Positions 6,671 to 15,288 of a DNA stretch of 64,000 nucleotides are shown piece by piece; positions within the stretch are counted from its first letter, which is position 1, and every line of letters starts with the position of its first letter. The stretch is taken from positions 1 to 64,000 of the forward strand of contig JBNRMV010000015.1 in NCBI GenBank assembly GCA_050309775.1, given 5' to 3'. Both the position numbers and the translations under genes were made by a program. This DNA comes from DTU072 sp050309775. Its GTDB lineage: Bacteria > Bacillota > Clostridia > Christensenellales > DTU072. The notes under the pieces were generated by a model. It was given only the letters and a program-made list of their open reading frames with translations. It did no database searches and had not been told where the DNA came from.

Positions 6671-7369
6671 ATCTTAATAAATCATATCCAGTTTGGTCAA
6701 GGCGAGGATATTATTTTTCTGCACGGGTGGGGCGGAAGCGTTGTCAGTTTTATGGGGCTTGCAAAACAGCTTTGCAAAGAATTTCGGGTTACGCTGCTGG
6801 ATTTTTATGGATTCGGAGACACTCCGCACCCTGAGCATGCGCTTACACTTGACGATTTTGTTCAATCTGTTATCGATATAATTCAATTTTACAAAATGAA
6901 AAGCGTTATACTTGTTTCTCATTCTTTCGGAGGACGGGTGGCAATTAAGATTGCCTCAAAATATGGGTACTTACTAGAAAAAATGGTGCTTATAGACGCC
7001 GCCGGGCTGCGCCCAAGGCGCGGCGCGCAGTATTATTACAAATTACTACGGCACAAAATTTTGAAAACTTTGAAAATTCCTCACAAGGCAGGCTCCTCTG
7101 ACTATCGTCAACTCCCCGACATTAAGAAAAAAACCTTTGTCAATATCGTAAATGAAAATCTGGCTGCCTTGCTGCCAAAAATAACGCTGCCCACGCTGAT
7201 TATTTGGGGGAACAACGACAAAGAAACTCCCATATATATGGCAAGAAAGCTCAATAAAGGCATAGTGGGAAGCGGACTGGTTGTTTTGAAAGGGGCAGGG
7301 CATCATTCATACCTGGACCGTCCTTTTGATGTTTTACTAATAATCAAGAGCTTTTTAGCAGAGGAATAA
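6671..7369 (+). CDS. Alpha/beta-fold hydrolase with a non-canonical start codon
   Basis: A serine hydrolase of about 232 residues. The oxyanion-hole motif HGWGG follows the first strand, the nucleophile is in SHSFGG, the acid in GNNDKETP and the histidine in GAGHHSYLD. The first in-frame ATG is at 6752, but the essential FLHGWGG strand lies upstream of it and in the same frame. The frame is open back to the rimI stop (6659-6661) and has no ATG, GTG or TTG. A perfect AGGAGG at 6660-6665 points to ATC 6671 (5-base gap), or TTA 6674 or ATA 6677. Alternatives are a frameshift polymorphism or assembly error. Position between rimI and the MurF-like gene suggests an envelope role, substrate unknown. 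Confidence 0.75.
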   Translation: MLINHIQFGQGEDIIFLHGWGGSVVSFMGLAKQLCKEFRVTLLDFYGFGDTPHPEHALTLDDFVQSVIDIIQFYKMKSVILVSHSFGGRVAIKIASKYGYLLEKMVLIDAAGLRPRRGAQYYYKLLRHKILKTLKIPHKAGSSDYRQLPDIKKKTFVNIVNENLAALLPKITLPTLIIWGNNDKETPIYMARKLNKGIVGSGLVVLKGAGHHSYLDRPFDVLLIIKSFLAEE

Positions 7370-7372
7370 ATT

Positions 7373-8902
7373 ATGAAATATGCAGTTGTTGCGCTATTTT
7401 ATGCGCTTATGTGTATGTATGCGTTGCACTATTATACAATGTTGCAGCTGAATAACTATAAGATAAAACAAAGCTATTCCAACGAACAGTTTTTTTTGTT
7501 GAATACATTGGGCTTGCTTTTGGGCGCAATTGTGTTTGTGCTGCTTGCAAGCATATTTGACAGTCTGACAAACCAAATCATTATGGCGGCGGCTTTTGCT
7601 GCGCTGTTTGTTTGGTATCTGATGCTGTATATCAGAAAAAGGAGTAAATTTGTCTTTACAGCAAGGGGCAAAAGGCTTTGCGCAGCCTTTGCCGCGCTTT
7701 GCGCTCCTATGTGGGCGGTATTGTTGGCAAAGGAGCAGTACACCTATACCGCCGCTGTGTGGTTGGCGCTGATATTCTGCCCGTTTTTTTGCTATGCGGC
7801 ATTTATGATATTGAAGCCTTTTGAAACGCTGAACAACAAGAAATATGTCGAAAACGCACGAAAAATTTTGCGCCAAAACAAAACGCTCACAAGAATAGGC
7901 ATTACGGGCAGTTTTGGAAAAACAAGCTGTAAAAACATTCTCAATGAAATGTTGTCAAAAATGTATAATGTCAGCGCAACAAAAGCCAGTTATAACACTC
8001 CGCTTGGCATTGCGAGCGCTGTAAACGACATAAACGGCGCAACTGATATTTTTATTGCCGAAATGGGAGCCAGAAAGACCGGCGATATAAAGGAGCTTGC
8101 CGAAATAGTGCGTCCCACTTATGCCATTATAACAGGGGTCACCCGTCAGCATATGGAAACCTTCAAGACGCTGCAAAATATTTACCAAGAAAAACAGGAA
8201 TTGGTAAACGCCATTCCCGAAACGGGATTTTGCGTGTTTAACGGAGAAAACTGTTATGCCAAACATATGTATTATAAGTGCCGCACAAAAAAATGCATAG
8301 TCGGCTTTGATTCGTCGTATGATATTTTTGCCGACAATATAAAAACGGCAAGCGACGGCAGCAGTTTTGAAATTGTGTATCAATCAAAACGGCTGGAATG
8401 CCAAACAAAATTATTGGGCAAGCACAATATCCTCAATATTTTGCTGTCATTTGCCGTAGCCAAACAGTTTTTTGTAAGCGATGAACAGTTGCAGCAAACA
8501 ATAGCCGCTTTGCAACCCGTAAGCCACCGCATGGAAATTATTCAAGCAAACGGCATATCTATAATAGACGACAGCTATAATTGTAATATAGAGGGAGCGG
8601 CTGCGGCGTTGGAGGCGCTAAAGGACTTTGACGGCAGAAAGGTAGTTTTTTCGCAGGGCATTGTGGAAACAGACAAGGACGACATAAATATATTCCTAGG
8701 CAGGCTAATTGCCAAGATTGCCGACATAGTCATACTTTGCGGCAGCAACCAGCAAGCCATAAAAAGCGGCCTGGTCAGCGGAGGCTTTGAAGGGGAAGTG
8801 CATATGTTTAAGGACTTGCGAACGGTACAAAAGAATTTTCGGAGCATTCTTCGCAAAGGAGATGTGTTGCTCATTCAAAACGACTTGCCCGACGGGTATT
8901 AA
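7373..8902 (+). CDS. Membrane-anchored Mur ligase, MurF-like
   Basis: 509 residues. The first 150 residues form about four membrane segments. A Mur ligase follows: P-loop GITGSFGKTS (about 175-184), central domain motif EMGARKTGDI, and the C-terminal domain with SHRME and DDSYNCN. MurF adds D-Ala-D-Ala to UDP-MurNAc-tripeptide, and the neighbouring Ddl makes that dipeptide. The soluble housekeeping MurF has no membrane domain. This form is known from Firmicutes next to ddl and an alpha/beta hydrolase. It may be the main MurF or a paralogue acting on lipid-linked or modified precursors. It starts 3 bases after the hydrolase stop. The last residues (NDLPDGY) match the MurF end. Confidence 0.82.
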   Translation: MKYAVVALFYALMCMYALHYYTMLQLNNYKIKQSYSNEQFFLLNTLGLLLGAIVFVLLASIFDSLTNQIIMAAAFAALFVWYLMLYIRKRSKFVFTARGKRLCAAFAALCAPMWAVLLAKEQYTYTAAVWLALIFCPFFCYAAFMILKPFETLNNKKYVENARKILRQNKTLTRIGITGSFGKTSCKNILNEMLSKMYNVSATKASYNTPLGIASAVNDINGATDIFIAEMGARKTGDIKELAEIVRPTYAIITGVTRQHMETFKTLQNIYQEKQELVNAIPETGFCVFNGENCYAKHMYYKCRTKKCIVGFDSSYDIFADNIKTASDGSSFEIVYQSKRLECQTKLLGKHNILNILLSFAVAKQFFVSDEQLQQTIAALQPVSHRMEIIQANGISIIDDSYNCNIEGAAAALEALKDFDGRKVVFSQGIVETDKDDINIFLGRLIAKIADIVILCGSNQQAIKSGLVSGGFEGEVHMFKDLRTVQKNFRSILRKGDVLLIQNDLPDGY

Positions 8903-8910
8903 GGAGAGAG

Positions 8911-10014
8911 ATGAAAGAACTAGTCATTATTTTTGGCGGCAAGAGCTGTGAACACGATATCTCAATAATTACGGCTATGTATGCGTACCACGCAATAAAC
9001 CTCAAAGAATACCGCAAGACGCTTGTGTATCTTTTTCAAGGCAGCTTTTTTGTAGGCAAGGGGTTGGAAAACCTTGACAGCTACATAAAGTTTGACAAGA
9101 AAAAATACTCGCAGGCAATATTTTCAAACGGCGGCTTGTATAAAGTCGGCAAAAAACTTAAAAAAATAATGTCGGTCGATTGCGCTTTGCTTTGTACACA
9201 CGGCGGCGAGGGCGAAAACGGCGCCTTGCAAGGATACCTTGAACTAAACGACATTGCATACACTTCAAGCGGCGTAACGGCAAGCGCAATAACAATGGAT
9301 AAGGCGCTGACAAAAAGGCTGTTGCAAGCATACGGTTATGAAACGGTGCCTTATGTGGTTATAGACGGCAAAGACACCGTGGAAAAAGTCGAAAAGGAGC
9401 TGAACTATCCCGTCATTGTCAAACCTGCTCGGTTGGGTTCAAGTATAGGTATCTCAAAGGCAACAAACCGTCATGAACTTATAAAAGCCGTTGAACTGAG
9501 CAGAAAATATGACGACAGTCTGCTTGTCGAAAGCTGTTTGGAAGATTTTATCGAACTCAACTGCGCCGCATTGAAAAAAGGCGGCGAAATAATTGCCAGC
9601 GGCATTGAAAGACCGTACGGCGGCGGAGGCTTTTTGTCTTATGATGATAAGTATATAAACAGCGCCAAAGCCGCTCAAAAAAAAGAGTTCCCTGCAAAAA
9701 TCGAACAAAGTCTTGCCGAAAAGGTCACGGAATTGACAAAATGCGTGTACAAAGATTTTAATTTGTCGGGTGTGGTAAGGGTGGATTTTTTGGTGGAGAA
9801 CAACAAGGTATACATAAACGAAATAAACGCCATTCCCGGGTCGCTGGCGCACTATTTGTTTGCAAAAACAATGAACATATCGGCGCTTTCAAAAAGTATG
9901 ATTGAAGAAGCCGTATGCCGCCGCCAAAAAGAAAAAGAACTAATTACATCGTTTTATTCAAATGTACTGGCTCATTACAAAGGCTCAAAGGCTTTCGGGG
10001 CGGTGAAGAAATAG
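8911..10014 (+). CDS. ddl: D-alanine--D-alanine ligase
   Basis: 367 residues, ATP-grasp enzyme joining two D-Ala for peptidoglycan precursors in the cytoplasm. Features are the N-terminal FGGKSCEHDISI, THGGEGENGALQG, the ATP-grasp strand YPVIVKPARLGSSIGI and the metal/ligand motif VRVDFLVENNKVYINEINAIPGSL. The late motif has AIPGSL where common Ddl has TIPGF(T/S). This may reflect a clade rather than altered specificity. Start supported by AAGGAGAGAG just upstream. The C-terminal 30 residues are a basic extension. It ends the tsaE operon, two bases from the convergent helicase stop, with no obvious terminator between. Confidence 0.92.
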   Translation: MKELVIIFGGKSCEHDISIITAMYAYHAINLKEYRKTLVYLFQGSFFVGKGLENLDSYIKFDKKKYSQAIFSNGGLYKVGKKLKKIMSVDCALLCTHGGEGENGALQGYLELNDIAYTSSGVTASAITMDKALTKRLLQAYGYETVPYVVIDGKDTVEKVEKELNYPVIVKPARLGSSIGISKATNRHELIKAVELSRKYDDSLLVESCLEDFIELNCAALKKGGEIIASGIERPYGGGGFLSYDDKYINSAKAAQKKEFPAKIEQSLAEKVTELTKCVYKDFNLSGVVRVDFLVENNKVYINEINAIPGSLAHYLFAKTMNISALSKSMIEEAVCRRQKEKELITSFYSNVLAHYKGSKAFGAVKK

Positions 10015-10016
10015 GG

Positions 10017-13000
10017 TCAGACGGCTCTTTCACGCGCCAGCTTGGTTTTTTGGCGCTCTATTTGCCTAACCAGATTGTCCAACACATTTTTTCGGGACTG
10101 CCACCAGTCACGGGACCATATGCGGACAATTTTCCAGCCTCTGCTTTCTAAGAATTTTATGCGGTAGACATCTCTTTCCAACACGCTGTCGCTGGCATTG
10201 TATGCCTGATAATCGCATTCTACGCCCAACACATACATATTCAGTTCGTCATCATAAACGCCCAGCGAAAGTTTGTAATTTGTGTTGCCCAGATTGGTGT
10301 CTACTTTGTAGCCCAGCTTTTCCAATTCTTCCTTTATTTGCAGCTCATATGCTCCAACTTTGAGCGGCGCTTTTGGTTTGTTGTCGAAAGTCATAAGAAT
10401 TTGTTTAATTTCGGCGGGTTTGGTTTCGCTGACCGCCCGGGCATACTGCAAATACTTTTTGAGCAGTTTAGGACCGTTGTTTTTTGTTGCGTCTACCGTG
10501 TCAAGTTCTTCGGGTTCAATGCTTGTGACGACATAGACCTTGCGTTTGGCTCTGGTGATAGCTACATTAAGGCGGTTTTCTCCGCCCTCCATAGACAATG
10601 AGCCGAATTGCGCCACAACTTTGTCATTGTCGTTGCGCGCATAGCCTACGCTGAAGATTATGATATCCCGTTCATCTCCCTGAACATTCTCCAGGTTCTT
10701 GACGAATATGCCAAAGTTTTCACCGTCAATAATGCGGTGTTTCTCTCTGGAGTATTCTCTGCGGAAAACGGAGTTTTTGTCGGCTTCGGCATCAAGCATA
10801 TCCTCAATATATTCTTTCTGTTCAATGTTGAAAGTGACTATGCCTATGGATTCATTGTACTTGCGCTCCTTAAGCAAAGTTTTTACCAGTCTTGTAACGG
10901 CTACCGCTTCCTCATGATTGTGGCGGTCTTTCCAGCTGCCCTTAACTTTTATGCGCTCAATAGGCGGATTGTCGTTGTCTTTGTAGATATTCGGTGCAAT
11001 TTGTAGGCGGTTTTCATAAAATGCCATATTTGAAAAATCTATCAGCTCAGCGCTGTTGCTGCGATAATGGTAGGAGAGGTTTACCGGCTGATATTTGGCT
11101 GTTGCAAGGTCCAGCAAAGACTCAACTTCCAGCGCCGCCTGAGTAGATAAATCCATATTGTAGTCAAAGCTGTCATCGCCTAAGTATCTTCTGACAAAAC
11201 CGGAGGTGGGGCGCAGCTGTTTGTTGTCGCCGGCAACAACTATTCTTGTGCCGCGATAAATTGAGGGCAGGGCGGCTTCAATAAAAATCTGTGACGCCTC
11301 ATCAAAAACCACAAGGTCAAACATATCACGCTTTAGCGGTAATATAGTGCTGACGGCTTGGGGCGAAAGCAGCCAGCAAGGGAACAGTCGGAACAGATAC
11401 TCATAGAAGTATTCAATCATACGGCGCACCGGCCAAAGCGCCCGTTGTTTTTGTATTTGGTACAAATAGTCCTTTGACTTCTCCGATGTGTTGAAAAACT
11501 CTGTATATTCGTGAGAAAACCTGTCCATAGCAAGCACTTTGGACAGTTCTCGCTGGTCGGCTTTCAGGCTCAATATGCGCTCCCTGAAAGAGTCGAACAT
11601 AACTGTTTTTGACAGTCTTTCTTCAATATAATCGCTGTGTTCTACAATTTCGTGATAAATGCGCAACGGCATAATTTTGTCTACGGCTGCTTGGAATGAG
11701 GGCAAATCCTTGTCGCTGCGTGAGTAAGCAAACTTCAGAATCTCGGCAACGCCCGGCGAAAGTTCCGACAGCTCCTTGTTCATATCTTTTATGGTGACAT
11801 AGTTTTCAAGCGCAACAAGCAAGTTTTTGAGGAAAACCCCGTTTCCGTTTATCAGACCGCCGATTGCCAAAGCAAAACCTTCTTTGTCCAGCACATTTTT
11901 TAATGGTGAGAACTGGCTGGCAAAAAGTTCCAGAGCATGAGCGGCAATATTCAAATCTATCATAATATCCTGACAGAGTTTATTAAATTTCATGCGGACA
12001 ACGGGATAAAAAAGCCAAAGTGCCGGGAATGTGGAATAAGACAGCCATTTGGCAAGCGTGGGGTGTTCAATCCTTGTTATGATTTCGGCTACTTGCGCTA
12101 TTGATTTTCTGTCCGACGCTGCGTTTTCGAGATAAAAAGTCGTAAGATATCTGCTGTATGGGTATTTGCTGGCGTCAAAAGGTATCAGCGGCGCTGACAG
12201 CGTCTTTGTGATGAAAGCGTACGCTTCTTTCAGCTTGTGCATATCCAAATCGTTGCGGATATGTTCAACCATTGGGTTTTGTTGCACAAGTTCCAGCTTG
12301 CGGATAAATACCGACGGCAGATTTTTGTCTTTTATGAATTTCAAATCTTCGTCAAGCTGCGCGTAGTTTTTGTTTATTATGTTGGTGGATAACATAGCTT
12401 TATAGAACAAATAATCCTTTGTGTCCTTTCCTATGTTATAACTCTCGGCATACATTTCTTGCAGGCTGAGGCCGAAAGGCGTTTTATTGAAAAGCGTGTC
12501 GCTTATGTTTTTCAGCGTTTCCAACTCTTTGTTAATATTGAGTTCGTTGCGGCTGTATTTTTTCAGGTTGTCGGTATAATCATTTGACAGCGTCTGCGTG
12601 TGCATTTGTTTCAGGCGGTCAAAGAAATAGAGCTTGTCCTTTTCGGGGTCGGGTATCAGCATGGCCTTTGAGTTGAGTTTGCCAAGTCTGGAAAAAACCA
12701 CATCAAGCGCCGCTCTTTTTTGGCTGACGACAAGCACCTTTTTGTTTTTGCACAAAGCGTCGCTTATGATATTGACTATGGTCTGGCTCTTGCCTGTGCC
12801 GGGTGGGCCGTATATAACTATGTTGTCATGGCGGTTTATTTCCTCGATGGCATTTTCTTGCGCATAGTCAAGGTCATTTATTGCGTACGGCGGTAAAAAG
12901 ACGGGCTTTCTTTTGCGTTTGAAAAAACCTGATGATGGGGATTTGCCTTTAAGTAACATATCCAAAGAAGGAGTCGAAAGATTGTCTTTTTCAAGCAATA

Positions 13001-13769
13001 AATAATCGTTATATATGGAATTGGCAAGGGGGAAGCGCCCCAGTACAGCCATGTTCTTTATTTCCAGACCCTCGATTTTTTGTTCTTTGCTGTCGTCAAA
13101 GGCAATGAAGCCTTTGCGTTTGAGGTATTTCAGCTTAAAGCCGCATTTTATCAGATATTCTATGACATCTGACGGATTGGAAAAATTGTTTTCGTTTTTC
13201 GGGTCATATTCTTGAATTAGGTTTTCTGTTTTTATGTTGTTTTCTTTGCAATAAGCCAGCGCAAAACTTTTGTTCAGCGACACCGGTTGATTGGGAATAA
13301 GGTTAAGTTTGACGCAGTCCCGTTCGATTTCTATCACCGCAGGGAATAATAAAAGCGGCGCGCGCACGGGAATGTCCGGCGCTATGGTGCCGACAACAAA
13401 CGGATAACCTATCGAAAGTTCATATCTGCCCGTTTCTTTTTCAAGTTCCTCAACTTCTCTTTTGAGATATTTCAGGTCGGCTATATTCCGTGAAAGGGCG
13501 GCGCATTCAACGGCTTTCTTTTCTTCGGCGTTTTCCGTTTCGATTTGTTTGGTAAGTTTTTTTGCTATTTTGTCGTTGAGCAGCGTATATGAGCGCTTTG
13601 TTTGCCAGAGAAATTCGTGGAACTGTTCGTTGTCATTGTTCTTTTCTAGCAAAGCGCCTATGTCATAGCTGTATTTTTTTACGATTCTCCGCAAAAAAAG
13701 GCTGCGGTTCCTGCCGCTTATTTCTATCAGTCGTTCTTTGTACTTGCTGTAAATTGTGCGCATAATCAT
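10017..13769 (-). CDS. SF1 helicase with C-terminal Vsr/MTES_1575-like nuclease domain
   Basis: 1250 residues. The N-terminal region resembles DUF4011-type helicases. Walker A is IYGPPGTGKSQT, followed by a long helical insert. Walker B/motif II is DLVVFDEASQ, then AGDNKQLRP, the Upf1-like late motif NVQGDERDIIIFSVGYA, and motif VI NVAITRAKRKVYVV. The last 100 residues form a small restriction-like fold with GVECDYQAYNAS and RGWKIVRIWSRDWW, as in MTES_1575/Vsr endonuclease domains. I start at 13769 (MIMRTIYSKYKE). The longer frame from 13901 would begin upstream of the TATAAT box. Single genes of this architecture are often in defence or DNA-repair islands. The role here is inferred. Confidence 0.82.
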   Translation of the reverse strand: MIMRTIYSKYKERLIEISGRNRSLFLRRIVKKYSYDIGALLEKNNDNEQFHEFLWQTKRSYTLLNDKIAKKLTKQIETENAEEKKAVECAALSRNIADLKYLKREVEELEKETGRYELSIGYPFVVGTIAPDIPVRAPLLLFPAVIEIERDCVKLNLIPNQPVSLNKSFALAYCKENNIKTENLIQEYDPKNENNFSNPSDVIEYLIKCGFKLKYLKRKGFIAFDDSKEQKIEGLEIKNMAVLGRFPLANSIYNDYLLLEKDNLSTPSLDMLLKGKSPSSGFFKRKRKPVFLPPYAINDLDYAQENAIEEINRHDNIVIYGPPGTGKSQTIVNIISDALCKNKKVLVVSQKRAALDVVFSRLGKLNSKAMLIPDPEKDKLYFFDRLKQMHTQTLSNDYTDNLKKYSRNELNINKELETLKNISDTLFNKTPFGLSLQEMYAESYNIGKDTKDYLFYKAMLSTNIINKNYAQLDEDLKFIKDKNLPSVFIRKLELVQQNPMVEHIRNDLDMHKLKEAYAFITKTLSAPLIPFDASKYPYSRYLTTFYLENAASDRKSIAQVAEIITRIEHPTLAKWLSYSTFPALWLFYPVVRMKFNKLCQDIMIDLNIAAHALELFASQFSPLKNVLDKEGFALAIGGLINGNGVFLKNLLVALENYVTIKDMNKELSELSPGVAEILKFAYSRSDKDLPSFQAAVDKIMPLRIYHEIVEHSDYIEERLSKTVMFDSFRERILSLKADQRELSKVLAMDRFSHEYTEFFNTSEKSKDYLYQIQKQRALWPVRRMIEYFYEYLFRLFPCWLLSPQAVSTILPLKRDMFDLVVFDEASQIFIEAALPSIYRGTRIVVAGDNKQLRPTSGFVRRYLGDDSFDYNMDLSTQAALEVESLLDLATAKYQPVNLSYHYRSNSAELIDFSNMAFYENRLQIAPNIYKDNDNPPIERIKVKGSWKDRHNHEEAVAVTRLVKTLLKERKYNESIGIVTFNIEQKEYIEDMLDAEADKNSVFRREYSREKHRIIDGENFGIFVKNLENVQGDERDIIIFSVGYARNDNDKVVAQFGSLSMEGGENRLNVAITRAKRKVYVVTSIEPEELDTVDATKNNGPKLLKKYLQYARAVSETKPAEIKQILMTFDNKPKAPLKVGAYELQIKEELEKLGYKVDTNLGNTNYKLSLGVYDDELNMYVLGVECDYQAYNASDSVLERDVYRIKFLESRGWKIVRIWSRDWWQSRKNVLDNLVRQIERQKTKLARERAV

Positions 13770-13805
13770 TATCCCTATCAAAAAATCTTGTTCGGCTTTT
13801 TTGAT

Positions 13806-13833
13806 ATTATACCACATTGATTGTGAAAGTAAA
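13806..13833 (-). promoter_or_regulatory. Promoter of the helicase-nuclease gene
   Basis: Read on the minus strand: -35 TTTACT (13833-13828), a 16-base spacer and -10 TATAAT (13811-13806). It places the RNA start near 13799, upstream of the 13769 start codon and downstream of the longer frame's start. Confidence 0.6.
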
Positions 13834-13950
13834 ATGCTCCTATTGTAATTCTTTGGCGAACACTCAAAAAGCTGCTGTTTGATGGGCGTTATACTTGACA
13901 TTTACCTTAAAAAATGTAAAACTATTACTATCAATTTTTAGGAGAAACAT

Positions 13951-14778
13951 ATGAGCCTTGCCGATAGAGTGTTTATTGAAAACTGCAAAGACATATTAAA
14001 AAACGGCTTTTGGGACACAGAACTTGAAGTGCGCCCGAAGTGGGAGGACGGCGTACCCGCCCACACGATAAAAAAATTCGGACTGGTAACGCGCTATGAC
14101 CTAAGAGGCGAATTTCCCATATTGACTGTCCGAAAAACAAACTTTGAAGCCGCCATTGACGAAATACTTTGGATTTGGCAAAAAAAGTCCAACAACACAA
14201 ACGACCTGAACAGCAAAATTTGGGACGCATGGACGGACGAAAATCATACCATAGGCAAGGCATACGGCTATCAGCTGGCGCAAAAACATATTTACAAAGA
14301 GGGAGAATTTGACCAAGTAGACAGACTGCTCTTTGACTTGCGCAACAATCCGCAAAGTCGCCGTATAATAGCAAACATGTACAATCATGCGGATTTGCAT
14401 GCTATGAATCTCTATCCTTGCGCATATTCGCTGACCCTCAACACCTCCGGCAAAACGCTGAACGCCATTCTCAACCAGCGTTCGCAGGATATGGTTGTCG
14501 CCAACAACTGGAATGTTGTTCAGTACAGCATTTTAGTAAAAATGTTTGCCGCCGCAAGCGGACTTGAAGCCGGAGAGCTTGTGCATGTCATAGCCGATGC
14601 GCACATTTATGACAGACATGTTCCCATACTTGAAGAAATTATGAGCAGACCGCAATATGACGCGCCCAAGCTGATTATGAATGAGAAAGAAGATTTTTAT
14701 AGTTATAAAGTAGAGGACTTTGTGTTGGAGGACTACAAGTATTCTCCGCTGGGCACAAGGCTGCCGGTGGCAATATGA
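13951..14778 (+). CDS. thyA: Thymidylate synthase ThyA
   Basis: 275 residues, converts dUMP to dTMP with methylene-tetrahydrofolate. The folate/phosphate arginines are in SRRIIANMYN. The catalytic Cys is in NLYPCAYS. The nucleotide-binding QRSQDMVVANNWNVVQYS carries the conserved Asp and Asn, and HIYDRH follows near the end. The residue after the catalytic Cys is Ala, where the common PPCH has His. The rest of the site is intact, so activity is expected. AGGAGA precedes the ATG. A TTGACA box at 13895-13900 lacks a good -10. The stop overlaps folA by four bases. Confidence 0.93.
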   Translation: MSLADRVFIENCKDILKNGFWDTELEVRPKWEDGVPAHTIKKFGLVTRYDLRGEFPILTVRKTNFEAAIDEILWIWQKKSNNTNDLNSKIWDAWTDENHTIGKAYGYQLAQKHIYKEGEFDQVDRLLFDLRNNPQSRRIIANMYNHADLHAMNLYPCAYSLTLNTSGKTLNAILNQRSQDMVVANNWNVVQYSILVKMFAAASGLEAGELVHVIADAHIYDRHVPILEEIMSRPQYDAPKLIMNEKEDFYSYKVEDFVLEDYKYSPLGTRLPVAI

Positions 14779-15275
14779 AAACAATAGTTGCGGTAGACAG
14801 ACATTGGGGCATAGGCAGAAACAACGATTTGCTCTTTGACCTGAAGAAAGATATGGAGTATTTTCGCCAAAAGACCCTTGACAAGGTCATAGTTATGGGC
14901 AGCAACACTTTGTTTTCATTTCCCGGAGGAAAGCCGCTCAAGAGAAGAACAAACATTGTGCTGTATCCCGGCGGAGAAAGCAGAGATGACTGCATAGTTG
15001 TGCAGAGCCTTGAAGAACTTTCCGATATTCTCAAGAATTATGACACTGACGATGTTTTTATTGTCGGCGGCGCAATGTTTTACAAAACCATGTTGCCTTA
15101 CTGCGACACGGCATACATAACCAAGGTAGACGCTGACGGTCAAGCTGAGGTATTTTTTGAAAACCTTGACGAACTGGACGGCTGGCAGTGCGCCGAACAA
15201 AGCCAACCCATTGACGACAACGGAGTGGGTATCAGCTTTTGTGTATACAAAAACAAAAATGTAAAAGAATTTTAA
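14775..15275 (+). CDS. folA: Dihydrofolate reductase
   Basis: 166 residues, regenerates tetrahydrofolate used up by ThyA, with which it overlaps (ATGA). Motifs are AVDRHWGIGRNNDLLFDL (Met20-like loop), the active-site acid in KKDMEYFRQKT, VIVMGSNTLFSFP, and the NADPH-binding DVFIVGGAMFYKTML. Length is normal for bacterial DHFR. Confidence 0.94.
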   Translation: MKTIVAVDRHWGIGRNNDLLFDLKKDMEYFRQKTLDKVIVMGSNTLFSFPGGKPLKRRTNIVLYPGGESRDDCIVVQSLEELSDILKNYDTDDVFIVGGAMFYKTMLPYCDTAYITKVDADGQAEVFFENLDELDGWQCAEQSQPIDDNGVGISFCVYKNKNVKEF

Positions 15276-15288
15276 CTTAGGAGGACGA

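Noticed and set aside
13770..13901. Longer N-terminus of the helicase-nuclease (start at 13901)
   Set aside because: The TATAAT promoter box lies inside it, and the extra 44 residues are not needed. ATG 13769 sits behind a plausible leader.
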